A DNA stretch of 64,000 nucleotides from [Enterobacter] lignolyticus SCF1 (GTDB lineage: Bacteria; Pseudomonadota; Gammaproteobacteria; Enterobacterales; Enterobacteriaceae), in assembly GCF_000164865.1 (NCBI RefSeq), contig NC_014618.1:1612001-1676000 (forward strand). Direction: 5' to 3'. The notes below the pieces were generated by a model. The model was not told where the DNA came from. It did no database searches and was given only the letters and a program-made list of their open reading frames with translations. A program made the position numbers and the translations under genes. This document shows positions 42,862 to 51,630 of this stretch, piece by piece (the stretch's first letter is position 1; each line of letters begins with the position of its first letter).

Positions 42862-44096
42862 GAGCAAGCCTCCTCTAAATAGTGATGAATGGACTGAGCG
42901 GCTTCTTTCCCGGTTTTTACCGCGTAAACCACGGTTTTATCTCCCTGGATAATATCGCCTGCGGCAAACAGGACGGGGTCGGTGGTCTGATAATGCTGCG
43001 TTTCCACGGTATTGCGCTGCGAGGTGATATCAGGAAATGCTTCCAGTCCGGCGCGCTGGCCGACGGCGAGGATAATGTGCCCGGCGGCCAGCGTCAGTTC
43101 GCCGGGCAGACGCACGTGCCTGAACGTGACTTTATTTCCGGTGACGGCGATCGGCGTGAAGCCGTCAATGATGGATACGCCCAGCGCCTGCGCGGTGGCG
43201 AACTCTTTCTCGCTGGCGGGGAACGCCGCCAGCTCTTCGCGCGCCACGCAGGTAACGGATTCACAGCCCAGCAGCTTCAGCGTGCTGGCGACGTCCATCG
43301 CCACGTCGCCGCCGCCGACGATCAGGGCGCTTTGTGGAACCGCGATATTGCCGTTGGCCTTGCTGGCGCGCTGTAAAAAGTCGACGGCGATTTCGACCGA
43401 TCCGGCGTCGTTAAACAGCGGCAGCGTTAACCCCTGCGACAGACCGACGGTCAGCAGGACGGCGCGATACTCCGCTTTCAGCTGCGCAAGCGTCAGCGTT
43501 GTGCCTACTTCGCTGTGGCACTGAATGTTTACCCCCATTGCAATGATGCGGGCGATCTCGTGATCCAGCACCGACTGCGGCAGGCGAAACTCTGGAATGC
43601 CGTGGCGCAACCAGCCGCCCGGCTGCGCCTCTTTTTCGAAAATGGTGACCTCATAGCCGAGGTTGCAAAGGGTAACGCTCGCCTGTAACCCGGCGGGGCC
43701 AGCGCCGACGATAGCCACCTTGCCTTTATCTTTACGGCCAGGCTGATAGATACGCATTGCCGTCTGTTGCTCAAAATCGGTCACAAAACGCTGCAACCGC
43801 GCGATATCAATCGGTTTATCGATTCCTGAACGGGTGCAGCCGCGCTGGCACAGTTTTTCCGTCGGACAGACGCGGGCGCAGACGGCGCCCAGCGCATTAT
43901 TCTCACGAATGGTTTCGGCGGCGCCTTTAAAATTACGAAAATAAATAGAACGGATAAATTTTCCAGGGTCGGTTTGCGCCGGGCAGGACTGGCTGCACGG
44001 CGCGTCATGGCAGAGTAAACAGCGGGAAGCCTCTTTGATCGCCAACAGCGGCGTAAAAGCGGGAATGAGCTCATCCTGATAGTTTTTTTGCGACAT
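42855..44096 (-). CDS. preT: NAD-dependent dihydropyrimidine dehydrogenase, PreT subunit
   Basis: FAD and iron-sulfur subunit that takes electrons from NADH and passes them to PreA. It has 413 residues: an N-terminal cysteine-rich iron-sulfur region (CLLCHDAPCSQSCPAQ and CARVCPTEKLCQRGC) and a pyridine nucleotide-disulfide oxidoreductase fold with the FAD motif VAIVGAGPAGLQA and NAD motif ALIVGGGDVAMDVA. It leads the preT-preA-DUF1097 unit. The 222 nt upstream are gene-free and include a run of eight G at 44174-44181. Confidence 0.95.
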   Translation of the reverse strand: MSQKNYQDELIPAFTPLLAIKEASRCLLCHDAPCSQSCPAQTDPGKFIRSIYFRNFKGAAETIRENNALGAVCARVCPTEKLCQRGCTRSGIDKPIDIARLQRFVTDFEQQTAMRIYQPGRKDKGKVAIVGAGPAGLQASVTLCNLGYEVTIFEKEAQPGGWLRHGIPEFRLPQSVLDHEIARIIAMGVNIQCHSEVGTTLTLAQLKAEYRAVLLTVGLSQGLTLPLFNDAGSVEIAVDFLQRASKANGNIAVPQSALIVGGGDVAMDVASTLKLLGCESVTCVAREELAAFPASEKEFATAQALGVSIIDGFTPIAVTGNKVTFRHVRLPGELTLAAGHIILAVGQRAGLEAFPDITSQRNTVETQHYQTTDPVLFAAGDIIQGDKTVVYAVKTGKEAAQSIHHYLEEACSC

Positions 44097-44318
44097 AGTG
44101 CATTCCTTAATGATTAGGGTAATTAAGGCAGGTACGACATGACGAAAACTGACTTGAAGGCTATGGCGAAGCAGGGGGGGGAACTGTGAAAATACTCACA
44201 TATAACCATTCGGTTACTGTGGTTTATGGGCGATAGCAAGAATCCCTAAGACGCAAATAACAACCATTTACGCAATAAGAATTCATTAGCGATTTTTATC
44301 TGCGCGCGGCGACGGAAG

Positions 44319-45053
44319 CTATTCGCTGGCGTCGGAGGCGGGCTTTTTCTTCTGCAGCTCCAGCACCTGTTCCGGCGTCACGGCCGGGTAACCCTGCGCG
44401 TCGTCAGGCACCTCATGCTGGGCCGGAATCGGCACCAGCGGTCCGAGGAAGCGGGGTTCGCGCTTGAACAGGTAGAGATCCGCCAGCGCGCCAAAACGGG
44501 CGCCGAACTCGCGGATACGTACGCTCAGCATATCTTTTGGCGAAGGTACTGCGTAGCACTGGGCCTGAATGCCCATGTGCAGGGCGATAAACAGCGCGCG
44601 CTCGCAGTGGAACCGCTGGGTAATGATGATGAAATCGTTGGTATCGAAGACCTTGCGCGTGCGAACGATAGAGTCGAGCGTGCGGAAACCCGCGTAGTCG
44701 AGCACGATATCGGCGGGGTCGACGCCGGCGGCGATCAGATCCTTACGCATGGTCATCGGCTCGTTATAGCTCTGCAGCGCGTTGTCGCCGCTCAGCAGCA
44801 GATAGTTCACCTTACCGCTGTTGTAGGCGTTCAGCGCTCCCTGAATACGGTAGCGGTAATACTGGTTAATCACGCCGGTGCGGTAGTACTTGGCGGTACC
44901 CAGCACCACGCCAACCTGACGGTAGGGCAGGTCCTGCAGCTCGTCATAGATATAGGGCGCGGTTTTCCAGCTCATCCAGCGGTCCAGGCCAAGAACGGTC
45001 AACAGCAGCAGGCCGGTGAGGACTAACAGGCTGTATAACACGCGCTTTAACAT
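44319..45053 (-). CDS. sanA: DUF218/ElyC-family envelope permeability protein SanA
   Basis: Inner-membrane protein with one N-terminal helix (about 5-23) and a periplasmic DUF218 domain (YGDxH-like family); loss gives vancomycin sensitivity at high temperature in E. coli. It has 244 residues, a few longer than E. coli SanA at the C-terminus (KKPASDASE). Conserved segments are GVVLGTAKYY, LLSGDNA, DYAGFRTLDS and TQRFHCERAL. It follows cdd on the same strand with 122 nt between them. Confidence 0.93.
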   Translation of the reverse strand: MLKRVLYSLLVLTGLLLLTVLGLDRWMSWKTAPYIYDELQDLPYRQVGVVLGTAKYYRTGVINQYYRYRIQGALNAYNSGKVNYLLLSGDNALQSYNEPMTMRKDLIAAGVDPADIVLDYAGFRTLDSIVRTRKVFDTNDFIIITQRFHCERALFIALHMGIQAQCYAVPSPKDMLSVRIREFGARFGALADLYLFKREPRFLGPLVPIPAQHEVPDDAQGYPAVTPEQVLELQKKKPASDASE

Positions 45054-45175
45054 GAACTTGACTCGGTGGCGGAAGAGAATGTATTCAGGCTACTTTACCC
45101 GTCGGGCAAGAGCAAGAAACAGTGGGCTAATTGCGGGGTTTTTCATCAGGCGGGCCGGGCGACCCGCCTGAAACA

Positions 45176-46060
45176 TCAGGACAGCAGCGTGCGGTTGATG
45201 TTATGGCAACCCAGCGCTTTCAGCGTCGCTGCGGTGGCATCCCACTGGATAAGCGGGGCATCGGCGCGTTCCGCCAGAACGGCGCGCTGAATATCCGAAT
45301 AGTCGTAACCGTTGAGGCTCAGCAGATTCAGCGCGCCCTGCAGCGGCGGCAGCGTCGGGTTGAACGCCGCGTTTTCCGCGTAGCTGCCGGTAAAGATAGT
45401 GCCGTCGCGACACTCCAGCGCTACGCCTGACGGCGACTTGCTGTACGGCATGTGGCTCTTGTTCGCCGCGCCGATCGCCGCCTGGGTGAGGGCATCGCCT
45501 TTCAGCGCATAGCCGTGGTCCTGCGGGTCCATCAGCAGCGTTTTGATCTCCAGATCTTTCGGGCCGAAGGCGTCCGGCAGATAGTCCTGTAGCGTATGCG
45601 GCGCGCGGCCCGGCAGGTTAATGCGCAGCGCCAGTCCGCTGTTCAGCTCATTCATAAACTGACGGCAGTGGCCGCAGGGGGTGTAGTTGACGGTGATCGC
45701 TTTCAGCGACGTTTCACCGCGCAGCCAGGCATGGCTGATGGCGCTCTGCTCGGCGTGGACGGTCTGCTGCATGGTGGCGCCGATAAATTCCATATTGCCG
45801 CCAAAATACCAGGCGCCGCTGACGCCGCGGGCGATAGCGCCGACGTTAAAATGCGACAGGTCGGCGCGGGCGCAGGCCGCCGCCAGGGGCAGCAGCGCGA
45901 AGGCCAGCGCGTCTTCGTCCAGCCCCGTTGCCGTTTGCAGTTGCGAGACCTGGCCTACGCTTAACATAGCGGGGAAATGACGATCGGCCAGCGCGGGAGC
46001 GAGGGCTGATTGCAGTTCCGCACTGAGTTGCGTGAAAGCAGCTTGAAAACGTGGATGCAT
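45176..46060 (-). CDS. cdd: Cytidine deaminase
   Basis: Deaminates cytidine and deoxycytidine to uridine forms; homodimeric zinc enzyme. It has 294 residues, same as E. coli: catalytic N-terminal domain with zinc ligands His102, Cys129 and Cys132 and proton shuttle Glu104 (TVHAEQS, PCGHC), and a C-terminal domain that repeats the fold without the zinc site. Upstream are two CRP-like sites about 52 nt apart with a CytR octamer between them, the same layout as E. coli cdd. Confidence 0.97.
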   Translation of the reverse strand: MHPRFQAAFTQLSAELQSALAPALADRHFPAMLSVGQVSQLQTATGLDEDALAFALLPLAAACARADLSHFNVGAIARGVSGAWYFGGNMEFIGATMQQTVHAEQSAISHAWLRGETSLKAITVNYTPCGHCRQFMNELNSGLALRINLPGRAPHTLQDYLPDAFGPKDLEIKTLLMDPQDHGYALKGDALTQAAIGAANKSHMPYSKSPSGVALECRDGTIFTGSYAENAAFNPTLPPLQGALNLLSLNGYDYSDIQRAVLAERADAPLIQWDATAATLKALGCHNINRTLLS

Positions 46061-46118
46061 GGCATTGCCTCATAGCAGTGTAAGGAACCGTAGTTTACGG
46101 ACCGATCTCACATCATTA

Positions 46119-46134
46119 TGTGATCCAAATCTCA
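46119..46134 (-). promoter_or_regulatory. CRP-like site 1 of cdd
   Basis: TGTGA-N6-TCTCA, centred about 41 nt before the start implied by a -10 at 46097-46092 (TAAACT on the minus strand). A further TGTGA half-site at 46171-46175 lies 52 nt upstream. Confidence 0.6.
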
Positions 46135-46139
46135 CTGAT

Positions 46140-46147
46140 AATGCAAC
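46140..46147 (-). promoter_or_regulatory. CytR octamer of cdd
   Basis: On the minus strand the sequence is GTTGCATT, the exact CytR recognition octamer, lying between the two CRP half-site regions. Confidence 0.65.
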
Positions 46148-46184
46148 TCATGAAAATTATATGAAAAATGTGTGATGTGTCGCG

Positions 46185-46880
46185 TTATCCCACCGCCGCC
46201 AGAATGAGCGGAAACAGAAACGGCGCCACCAGCGAGGTAATGATCCCGCAGATGACCAGCGCCAGCGAGCTGAACGCCCCTTCCTGATAGTCCAGCTCCG
46301 CACAGCGGGCGGTGCCCAGCGCGTGCGACGCGGTACCCATCGCCAGACCGCGCGCGGCCTTCGTCCGGATGCGCATCAGGTTCAGCAGGGTGTGACCAAA
46401 CACGGCGCCGAGAATACCGACGAAAATCACGCACACGGCGCTTACTGCCGGGATCCCGCCGATGCTGCCGCCGACGGCCATGGCAATCGGCGTGGTCACC
46501 GATTTTGGCAGAATTGACGCCGCAATCTGCGGCGATGCGCCCATCAGCAGCGCCACGGTCGTGCCCGTGACCATCGCCACCACGCTGCCAAAAAAGCAGA
46601 TGGTAATAATCGACTTCCAGCGGGCGCGGATCTGGTGCAGCTGCTCATATAAAGGATAGGCCAGCGCCACCACCGCGGGCTGCAGCAGATCGTTGAGGAT
46701 TTTGCTGCCCTGGAAATAGTGGTCGTACGGAATGCCGGTCAGCAGCAGAAAAGGAATAATGACCACCATCGCCACCAGCAGCGGGTTGAGCAGCGGCATT
46801 TTGAAGCGCGCGGCCAGCCTGCGGGCAGCGAAAAAGACCAGTAGCGTTAACGGTAAGGACCACCAGATATACTGCATCAT
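46185..46880 (-). CDS. yohK: LrgB family inner-membrane protein YohK
   Basis: A 231-residue polytopic membrane protein of the LrgB/CidB family, partner of a CidA/LrgA-type holin-like protein. Conserved blocks are LNPLLVAMVVIIPFL, LLQPAVVALAYPLYEQ and SVTTPIAMAVGGSIGGIPA. Its start overlaps the yohJ stop by 4 nt, so the two are translationally coupled. In E. coli the pair is linked to 3-hydroxypropionate tolerance; in other bacteria homologues affect pyruvate transport and lysis. Confidence 0.93.
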   Translation of the reverse strand: MMQYIWWSLPLTLLVFFAARRLAARFKMPLLNPLLVAMVVIIPFLLLTGIPYDHYFQGSKILNDLLQPAVVALAYPLYEQLHQIRARWKSIITICFFGSVVAMVTGTTVALLMGASPQIAASILPKSVTTPIAMAVGGSIGGIPAVSAVCVIFVGILGAVFGHTLLNLMRIRTKAARGLAMGTASHALGTARCAELDYQEGAFSSLALVICGIITSLVAPFLFPLILAAVG

Positions 46881-47275
46881 TGTTTTGTCCCTTTTTGACC
46901 AACCACTTTACGTTCTCCGTGGACCAGGTGGGAACTCCAGCTAACGACCAGAAAGACGATCAGCGTGCTGACGGCGCAGGAGACGATAACCGGGCCGAAC
47001 TGCGCGCGCAGAAGATCGAAATATTGCATTACGCCGACGCCGATAGGGACAAACAGCAGGGCCATATAGCGAATCAGCACGTAGCAGCCCGGGTTTACCC
47101 ATTTAGCCGGCAGAATTTGCAGCGCCAGCAGTACAAACAGAATCAGCATCCCGATGATACTGCCGGGAATGGTGATCGGCAGCAGGGAGGCGAGGAAGAT
47201 ACCGGCATACAGGCACGCGTAAATCAGAACGAACGCGCGGACGTACTGCCAGAGAATGTTCAGTGATTTGATCAT
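46877..47275 (-). CDS. yohJ: CidA/LrgA family holin-like protein YohJ
   Basis: A 132-residue inner-membrane protein with four helices, including LPITIPGSIIGMLILFVLL, the CidA/LrgA signature. The ATG at 47275 has AAGGA 8 nt upstream and gives the E. coli length; the frame extends 12 codons further without support. First gene of yohJK, divergent from dusC across 192 nt that contain a CRP-like site. Confidence 0.93.
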   Translation of the reverse strand: MIKSLNILWQYVRAFVLIYACLYAGIFLASLLPITIPGSIIGMLILFVLLALQILPAKWVNPGCYVLIRYMALLFVPIGVGVMQYFDLLRAQFGPVIVSCAVSTLIVFLVVSWSSHLVHGERKVVGQKGTKQ

Positions 47276-47324
47276 GGTGATTATCCTTGATGGAACGGAT
47301 TTATCATACAATTAAAGTCGGAAA

Positions 47325-47340
47325 TGTGCCACCGATCACA
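47325..47340. promoter_or_regulatory. CRP-like site between yohJ and dusC
   Basis: TGTGC-N6-TCACA, nine of ten half-site bases matching CRP. Which of the divergent genes it serves is open; yohJK is the more likely target. Confidence 0.45.
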
Positions 47341-47467
47341 TCATGAATTCTGGGCATACTTATTATTCCTTCCGGCAACTTGAAGTATGACGGGTATAGT
47401 CCGGAAAGGCTTCATTCCTGAGCATAACAACGCTACCATAGCGCCTCTTTTTTCTCCGGGGTTTGAC

Positions 47468-48424
47468 ATGCGTGTTTTACTGGCGCCGATGGAAGGCGTG
47501 CTCGACTCACTGGTGCGCGAGCTTCTGACAGAAGTGAATGACTACGATCTGTGCATCACCGAGTTTGTGCGCGTGGTGGATCAGCTCCTGCCGGTAAAAG
47601 TGTTTCATCGACTCTGCCCGGAACTGCATCACAACAGCCGGACGCCTTCCGGCACTCTGGTGCGCGTTCAGCTGCTGGGGCAGTACCCGCAGTGGCTCGC
47701 CGAAAATGCCGCCCGCGCCGTTGAGCTGGGCTCGTACGGCGTGGATCTCAACTGCGGCTGTCCGTCAAAAATGGTTAACGGCAGCGGCGGCGGGGCGACG
47801 CTGCTGAAAGATCCTGAGCTTATCTATCAGGGGGCGAAAGCGATGCGCGAAGCGGTACCTGCGCATTTGCCGGTGACGGTGAAAGTTCGTCTGGGCTGGG
47901 ACAGCGGCGATAAGAGGTTTGAAATCGCCGACGCCGTCCAGCAGGCCGGGGCGACGGAGCTGGTGGTGCATGGCCGCACCAAGGAAGACGGCTACAGGGC
48001 CGAACGCATCAACTGGCAGGCCATTGGCGACATCCGTCGGCGGCTGTCGATTCCTGTAGTGGCAAACGGAGAAATCTGGGACTGGCAGAGCGCGCAGGAC
48101 TGTATGGCGGCGACCGGCTGCGATGCGGTGATGATCGGCCGCGGCGCGCTCAATATTCCGAACCTCAGCCGGGTCGTGAAGTACAACGCGCCGCGTATGC
48201 CCTGGCCTGAGGTGATGACGCTGCTGCAGAAATACAGCCGCCTGGAAAAGCAGGGGGACACCGGTCTGTACCACGTGGCCCGCATCAAGCAGTGGCTGGG
48301 GTATTTGCGTAAAGAGTATGCGCAGGCCACTGCGCTGTTCACCACTATCCGCACGCTGGGGGATTCAGCGTCGATAGCCCAGGCTATCGGGCAGTATGCC
48401 AGAACCGTACACGCGCAGGAGTAA
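47468..48424 (+). CDS. dusC: tRNA dihydrouridine(16) synthase DusC
   Basis: FMN-dependent enzyme that reduces uridine 16 of tRNA. It has 318 residues, close to E. coli DusC (315), starting MRVLLAPMEGVLDSLVREL. The active-site loop DLNCGCPSKMVNGSGGGATLL holds the catalytic cysteine; KVRLGWDSG, VHGRTK and IGRGAL line the FMN site. The ATG at 47468 matches the family; the frame extends upstream to 47387. The C-terminus differs from E. coli. It is convergent with the methyltransferase gene, 11 nt apart. Confidence 0.95.
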   Translation: MRVLLAPMEGVLDSLVRELLTEVNDYDLCITEFVRVVDQLLPVKVFHRLCPELHHNSRTPSGTLVRVQLLGQYPQWLAENAARAVELGSYGVDLNCGCPSKMVNGSGGGATLLKDPELIYQGAKAMREAVPAHLPVTVKVRLGWDSGDKRFEIADAVQQAGATELVVHGRTKEDGYRAERINWQAIGDIRRRLSIPVVANGEIWDWQSAQDCMAATGCDAVMIGRGALNIPNLSRVVKYNAPRMPWPEVMTLLQKYSRLEKQGDTGLYHVARIKQWLGYLRKEYAQATALFTTIRTLGDSASIAQAIGQYARTVHAQE

Positions 48425-48435
48425 GGCGATAGAGT

Positions 48436-49170
48436 TCAGGCGGGTTTACGGGCGCTGAGCAGAAAGATCATCGGGCGCTCTTTTTCTTCATCAAGCACCG
48501 GATTGGCCGCTATCTGGTCAGCATCCGGGCCCCACTCATCGACGTGAACGATCTCGAAACCGGCGGCAATAAGCTGGTTTATCCAGGTGGCGAGCTTGCG
48601 GTGCTGCTTTTTCACCCCCTCGGCGAACCAGCTGCTGATGCGCTCTCCCTCCTGTTGATAATGGCTGACCGGCCAGCTTTTTTGCCCGTCGCGCCCGACG
48701 CTCCAGCCCTGAACCAGCGGCGCGGTATACACCGGATGCTCTGCCGAAAAGACCAGCATGCCACCGGGCTTCAGAGCGCGGAACAAGCAGGAAAATAGCC
48801 CATCCACCTTTTCCAGATAGTGCAGCGCCAGCGAACTGTAGGCCAGATCCAGGCTGTGCGCCGGTAGCGTAAGCGTGGACAGGTCGCCGCGCCGATACTC
48901 GATATTGTCTGCCTGCGTCATGGCCTGCGCGCGGGCAAGCATCTTCTCAGAGACATCCACCCCCAGCACCCGCGCGGCGCCCTGGTCGCTCGCCCAGCGG
49001 CAAAACCAGCCATAGCCGCAGCCTAAATCTATAATCTGCTTGTCGCGTATTTCCGGAAGCAGGGTTCGCAGTGTCGGCCATTCCGGGGCGCCGTCGAGCC
49101 CTTTTACCGAGCGCTCGAGCGAGGCATAACCGGCAAAAAATTGAGGGTCGTCGTAAATATTCTGCGTCAT
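48436..49170 (-). CDS. Class I SAM-dependent methyltransferase
   Basis: A 244-residue Rossmann-fold methyltransferase: motif I IDLGCGYG at about 47-54, an acidic residue for the ribose in LGVDVSEK, motif II-like RGDLSTL and LDLAYSSLALHYL, and FLCLFRALKPGGMLVFS-type post motif. The C-terminal region is not one I can tie to a substrate; small-molecule (UbiE/BioC-like) methylation is most likely. GGAGGAAACG before the ATG is a strong ribosome-binding site. No such gene lies between dusC and mdtQ in E. coli as I recall. Monocistronic by context. Confidence 0.8.
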   Translation of the reverse strand: MTQNIYDDPQFFAGYASLERSVKGLDGAPEWPTLRTLLPEIRDKQIIDLGCGYGWFCRWASDQGAARVLGVDVSEKMLARAQAMTQADNIEYRRGDLSTLTLPAHSLDLAYSSLALHYLEKVDGLFSCLFRALKPGGMLVFSAEHPVYTAPLVQGWSVGRDGQKSWPVSHYQQEGERISSWFAEGVKKQHRKLATWINQLIAAGFEIVHVDEWGPDADQIAANPVLDEEKERPMIFLLSARKPA

Positions 49171-49392
49171 CGTTTCCTCCGCGGGATATTGTCGTTAATA
49201 ACCGCATTCGTATAAATCCGTATGATGAATGAAGGAGTGAAAATACAAAAGTAAATAATATTTATGTCTATATTGTGGAAAAAATGATTGAGTATGTCAG
49301 GCTGTTACTATTTATTGGTGCCACGCTTTACTAAACAATAAATCGCGTGTTCACTATATGATGCTTATTCTTTCCGTTAACAGATTTGCGAA

Positions 49393-50838
49393 ATGAAACA
49401 TAACGTTATTCTTGCTGCGGCGATCGGCCTGTCGCTGACCGCCTTGCTCTCTGCGTGCGCGCCGTCTCATGAGACGGGGGCGCCTTTATCACAACAACTT
49501 CCCGCATCGCATGTTGATAACCGTTTGCCGACGGCGCTGCAAAACGGCTGGCCGCAAAGCAGCTGGTGGCAGGATTATCATGACGCGCAGTTAAACGGAC
49601 TTATTGAGCAGGCTCTTCGCAACGCGCCGGATATGCAGGTGGCGATGCAGAGAATTAAGCTGGCGGAGGCGCAGGCGCGCATGACCCAGGCCCAGGGCGG
49701 CCCGGAGGTGGACTTCGGCGCGGATATCGAGCGGCAAAAAATGTCGGCGGAAGGCCTGATGGGACCGTTTGCCGCCACCGACCCGGCGCAGGGAACCACC
49801 GGCCCGTGGTACACCAACGGCACCTTTGGCCTGACGGCGGGGTGGGATCTTGACCTGTGGGGAAAAAACCGCGCGCAAGTGCAGTCGCGCATCGGCGTGG
49901 TGAAAGCCCGCTCGGCGGAGATGGCGCAAACCCGCCAGCTGCTTGCAAGCAGCGTGGCGCGACTCTACTGGGAATGGCAGACCGAAGCGGCGGTAAAACA
50001 GGTTCTGCTGCAGGTGAAGAGCGAGCAGAACAATATTGTCTCCGTGGACAAGGCGCTCTATTCCCGCGGCATTACCTCGTCGGTTGAAGGGGCGAGAAAC
50101 GACATCAATATCAGCAAAACCGAGCAGCAGCTGACCCAGGTCTCCGGCAATATGAAGGAAATAGAGGCCCGTCTGATGGCGCTGGTGAATAAGCAGGGGG
50201 CCTCGCTCAATCTGCGCCAGGCATCGCTGCCGGCGGTGAAGACGCAGATGCCGGCAAGCCTCGGCTACGAGCTGCTCGCCCGCCGCCCGGATCTGCAGGA
50301 GGCGCACTGGTATATTCAGTCGTCGATGAGTGAAGTCGACGCGGCGAAAGCGGCGTTCTACCCGGATATCAACCTGATGGCATTCCTGCAGCAGGATGCG
50401 CTGCACTTAAGCGATCTGTTCCGCAATTCGGCGCAGCAGATGGGGGTGACCGCCGGCTTAACGCTGCCGATTTTTGACAGCGGCCGCCTGAATGCCAACC
50501 TCGATATCGCCGACGCCCAGCGCGATCTGTCGGTCGCGAGCTACAACAAGGCGGTGGTTGATGCGGTTAACCAGGTCGCGAAAACCGCAAGCCAGGTGGA
50601 AACGCTGATGGAGAAAAACCAGCAGCAGCAGCTGGTGCTGAAGGATGCTGGCCGCGTGGTATCGCAGGCGCAGTCGCGCATGCAGGCCGGGATTCTTTCC
50701 GGCGCGGAGGTCAGCATGGTGAAACTGCCGTCGCTGCAGGAGCAGATCAACGCGCTGCAGCTGCAGGGGCAATGGGTGGATGCCAGCATCCAACTGACCT
50801 CGGCGTTAGGCGGCGGCTACCACCACCCGCAGTCGTAA
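49393..50838 (+). CDS. mdtQ: Multidrug efflux outer-membrane factor MdtQ (NodT/OprM type)
   Basis: TolC-like outer-membrane lipoprotein of the RND outer-membrane factor family. It has 481 residues: lipoprotein signal with lipobox LLSAC (Cys22) and two OEP repeats rich in long amphipathic helices, including LASSVARLYWEW and LLARRPDLQEAHW, the family signature. In E. coli K-12 mdtQ is broken, from memory; here it is complete. No pump or membrane-fusion protein gene is adjacent, so it must work with components encoded elsewhere. The upstream 222 nt are AT-rich and the start lacks a clear ribosome-binding site. Confidence 0.88.
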   Translation: MKHNVILAAAIGLSLTALLSACAPSHETGAPLSQQLPASHVDNRLPTALQNGWPQSSWWQDYHDAQLNGLIEQALRNAPDMQVAMQRIKLAEAQARMTQAQGGPEVDFGADIERQKMSAEGLMGPFAATDPAQGTTGPWYTNGTFGLTAGWDLDLWGKNRAQVQSRIGVVKARSAEMAQTRQLLASSVARLYWEWQTEAAVKQVLLQVKSEQNNIVSVDKALYSRGITSSVEGARNDINISKTEQQLTQVSGNMKEIEARLMALVNKQGASLNLRQASLPAVKTQMPASLGYELLARRPDLQEAHWYIQSSMSEVDAAKAAFYPDINLMAFLQQDALHLSDLFRNSAQQMGVTAGLTLPIFDSGRLNANLDIADAQRDLSVASYNKAVVDAVNQVAKTASQVETLMEKNQQQQLVLKDAGRVVSQAQSRMQAGILSGAEVSMVKLPSLQEQINALQLQGQWVDASIQLTSALGGGYHHPQS

Positions 50839-50849
50839 CGCGGATCATC

Positions 50850-50873
50850 GCGGCCTTCCGTTCGGGAGGCCGC
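50850..50873. terminator. Hairpin between convergent mdtQ and yohD
   Basis: GCGGCCT and AGGCCGC arms (extendable by two G-C pairs) with a short loop, filling the 35-nt gap between two stops. No T-run. Confidence 0.5.
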
Positions 50874-51458
50874 TCAGGGCGTCTCATCGTCATCGGCTTT
50901 GCGCCTGTCGCGACGCTTAAGCCATATCCTCACGGCCACCACCGCCACCACCACGATAATCAGCCATGCCCAGCGCTTAATATGCTGATCGAGATGGTGC
51001 AGCCACGGTCCAATCACCTCGCCGCCCAGATAGCCCAGGGTAGTAAACAGCAGCGCCCAGACGATAGCGCCGAAGATATTGAGCGGGAAAAAGATCTTCG
51101 GCGGCAGTTTGCTGGCGCCGATCAGCACCGGGCCGACGACGCGAAATCCGTACATAAAGCGGGTGCCTATCACAAACAGGTAGGGATGGCGCTGGATCAG
51201 CCGCTGCGCGGAGCGGATTTTGCGCTTATAGCGGGAAAAGCGCCTCAGCACCCGCCCGCCGAAGTGACGCCCCAGCAGGAACAGCACCTGATCGCCAATC
51301 ATGCCGCCAAGCGCGACGGAGGCGACCACCAGCCAGAAGCGCAGCAGCCCCTGATGCGCCGCCACGCCGCCCAGCAGCGTAATGGTTTCGCCTTCGGCCA
51401 CTGCGCCAACCAGCAGCGCCGCATAGCCATAGTGGCTTATGAGACTATTGATATCCAT
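50874..51458 (-). CDS. yohD: DedA family inner-membrane protein YohD
   Basis: A 194-residue DedA/VTT-domain membrane protein; the family includes undecaprenyl-phosphate recycling flippases and supports envelope and proton-motive-force homeostasis. Conserved features are the N-terminal EGE(T)-type motif in AEGETITLLGGVAA, GDQVLFLLGR and the loop GTRFMYGFRVVGPVLIGAS with the conserved FxRxxP-like arginine. It ends in a basic tail. Same length class as E. coli YohD (192). Confidence 0.92.
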   Translation of the reverse strand: MDINSLISHYGYAALLVGAVAEGETITLLGGVAAHQGLLRFWLVVASVALGGMIGDQVLFLLGRHFGGRVLRRFSRYKRKIRSAQRLIQRHPYLFVIGTRFMYGFRVVGPVLIGASKLPPKIFFPLNIFGAIVWALLFTTLGYLGGEVIGPWLHHLDQHIKRWAWLIIVVVAVVAVRIWLKRRDRRKADDDETP

Positions 51459-51630
51459 ACGAAATACGTATCTCCCTGCATCAGAACAACGTTAAGCATA
51501 CACGCAGGACGGGCAATAAGCAGTTTCCCTGTACCGCAGGGCGGTACTCTTTTTCGGCGCGTACAAAAAATAATCTCCAGCCTGCATTATACTAAGTATG
51601 TGTTCTACGAAGCCGTAACGAGGGGGCTCT

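Noticed and set aside
44097..44318. Possible yeiS remnant between sanA and preT
   Set aside because: I translated the minus strand looking for YeiS-like residues and found none, so the gene appears absent without trace rather than decayed.
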